Shown: positions 5,769-6,209 of the stretch, one piece after another
How positions within the stretch are numbered: the stretch's first letter is position 1
Layout of the letters: each line of letters opens with the position of its first letter
Assembly (NCBI GenBank): GCA_028692515.1
Contig: JAQUXG010000106.1
Span: 1 to 6,209, forward strand
DNA: 6,209 nucleotides
Direction: 5' to 3'
Origin: Kiritimatiellales bacterium
GTDB lineage: Bacteria; Verrucomicrobiota; Kiritimatiellia; Kiritimatiellales; Tichowtungiaceae
Position numbers and translations under genes: made by a program
The notes under the pieces: model-generated
What the model was told of the DNA's origin: nothing
Seen by the model: only the letters and a program-made list of their open reading frames with translations
Database searches by the model: none

Positions 5769-6209
5769 GTAACGGAACCGTCAAAATTACTCCACTCGTT
5801 ATAAGCATGGGTATTATTTCCTGTGTCGCTGCCGCGCTGCTGGCATGGGTCTTCCTCATCACGGAAGCGCCGATTAAAGCCGCGATGAAACAGAAAACCA
5901 ACGCCGCGCTCCAGCAGGTTTTTCCCGCGTTTGACAACCAGCCGGCCGACGAAGCCGTTACACTCGGTGACGTTAAATTCTACGTCGCACGCAAAGACGG
6001 CGTCATTACCGGCTTCGCCGGAGAAACCGTTTCCAACAAGGGCTACGGCGGTGAAATCACCGTGCTGGCCGGACTCAAACTCGACGGAACCGTCGGAACC
6101 GTCCTCGTTACCAAGCAGACCGAAACCCCCGGACTGGGTACGGTTGTCTGCGGACGCACCCGCGAAAAAACGCTTTCCGGTCTGATCAAAGGAGTAAAAG
6201 AAACCGGCC
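5765..6209 (+). CDS. rnfG: RnfG, FMN-binding periplasmic-facing subunit (5' part, cut by the window edge)
   Basis: The frame stays open to the right edge, giving the first 148 residues. RnfG is a single-pass membrane protein whose outer domain carries covalent FMN and relays electrons between RnfD and the membrane core. Residues about 10-33 form the membrane anchor. The FMN-binding domain follows with NKGYGGEITVLAGL (91-104) and the hallmark KQTETPGLG (117-125). The flavin-attachment S/T-G-A-T motif, normally some 50 residues past ETPGLG, lies beyond the window, so it cannot be checked. A near-perfect AAGGAGG (5751-5757) is 7 bases before the ATG at 5765, and that ATG overlaps the rnfD stop (ATGA). 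rnfE would be expected next. Confidence 0.93.
   Translation, partial: MSNGTVKITPLVISMGIISCVAAALLAWVFLITEAPIKAAMKQKTNAALQQVFPAFDNQPADEAVTLGDVKFYVARKDGVITGFAGETVSNKGYGGEITVLAGLKLDGTVGTVLVTKQTETPGLGTVVCGRTREKTLSGLIKGVKETG

Overview
The window carries two housekeeping-type genes that end against each other, followed by a divergently placed operon for the Rnf electron-transport complex. The rnf operon (1975 to the right edge) is read on the + strand in the order rnfA-rnfB-rnfC-rnfD-rnfG. RnfG is cut by the window edge, and rnfE would be expected next. All five are recognised from hallmark motifs: Rnf membrane-cysteine motifs, ferredoxin cysteine patterns, the FMN-threonine motif of RnfD and the FMN-binding signature of RnfG. 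Rnf is a membrane complex that exchanges electrons between reduced ferredoxin and NAD and moves Na+ or H+ across the membrane.

Organism: a Gram-negative-like bacterium with moderately high GC coding sequence, strong Shine-Dalgarno sites and sigma70-like promoters, living at least partly by anaerobic or fermentative redox chemistry. The gene order ABCDG(E) is the one usual in Proteobacteria. However, RnfB is long with extra Fe-S domains and RnfC is short without the C-terminal extension of enterobacterial RnfC, which resembles the clostridial/Bacteroidota/PVC style. I would guess a PVC-group (for example Kiritimatiellota-like) or deltaproteobacterial lineage, at low confidence.

Layout: 1-194 is an AT-rich leader region with an inverted repeat and a possible RNA structure that hides the ribosome binding site of the first gene. 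195-686 (+) is an exported SleB-type cell wall hydrolase. 683-1786 (-) is a fused GNAT acetyltransferase / C39-like peptidase, whose stop codon overlaps the stop of the hydrolase. 1787-1974 is a divergent promoter region with a good sigma70 promoter for rnf. 1975-6209 (+) is the rnf operon, with tight spacing and two ATGA stop/start overlaps (B/C and D/G).

No mobile element, CRISPR array, tRNA or rRNA is visible. Most of the window is a known system. The less ordinary points are the possible SD-sequestering leader of the hydrolase gene, the degenerate third ferredoxin domain of RnfB that keeps the ligands of only one cluster, and the GNAT-C39 fusion standing without its usual ATP-grasp partner in view.
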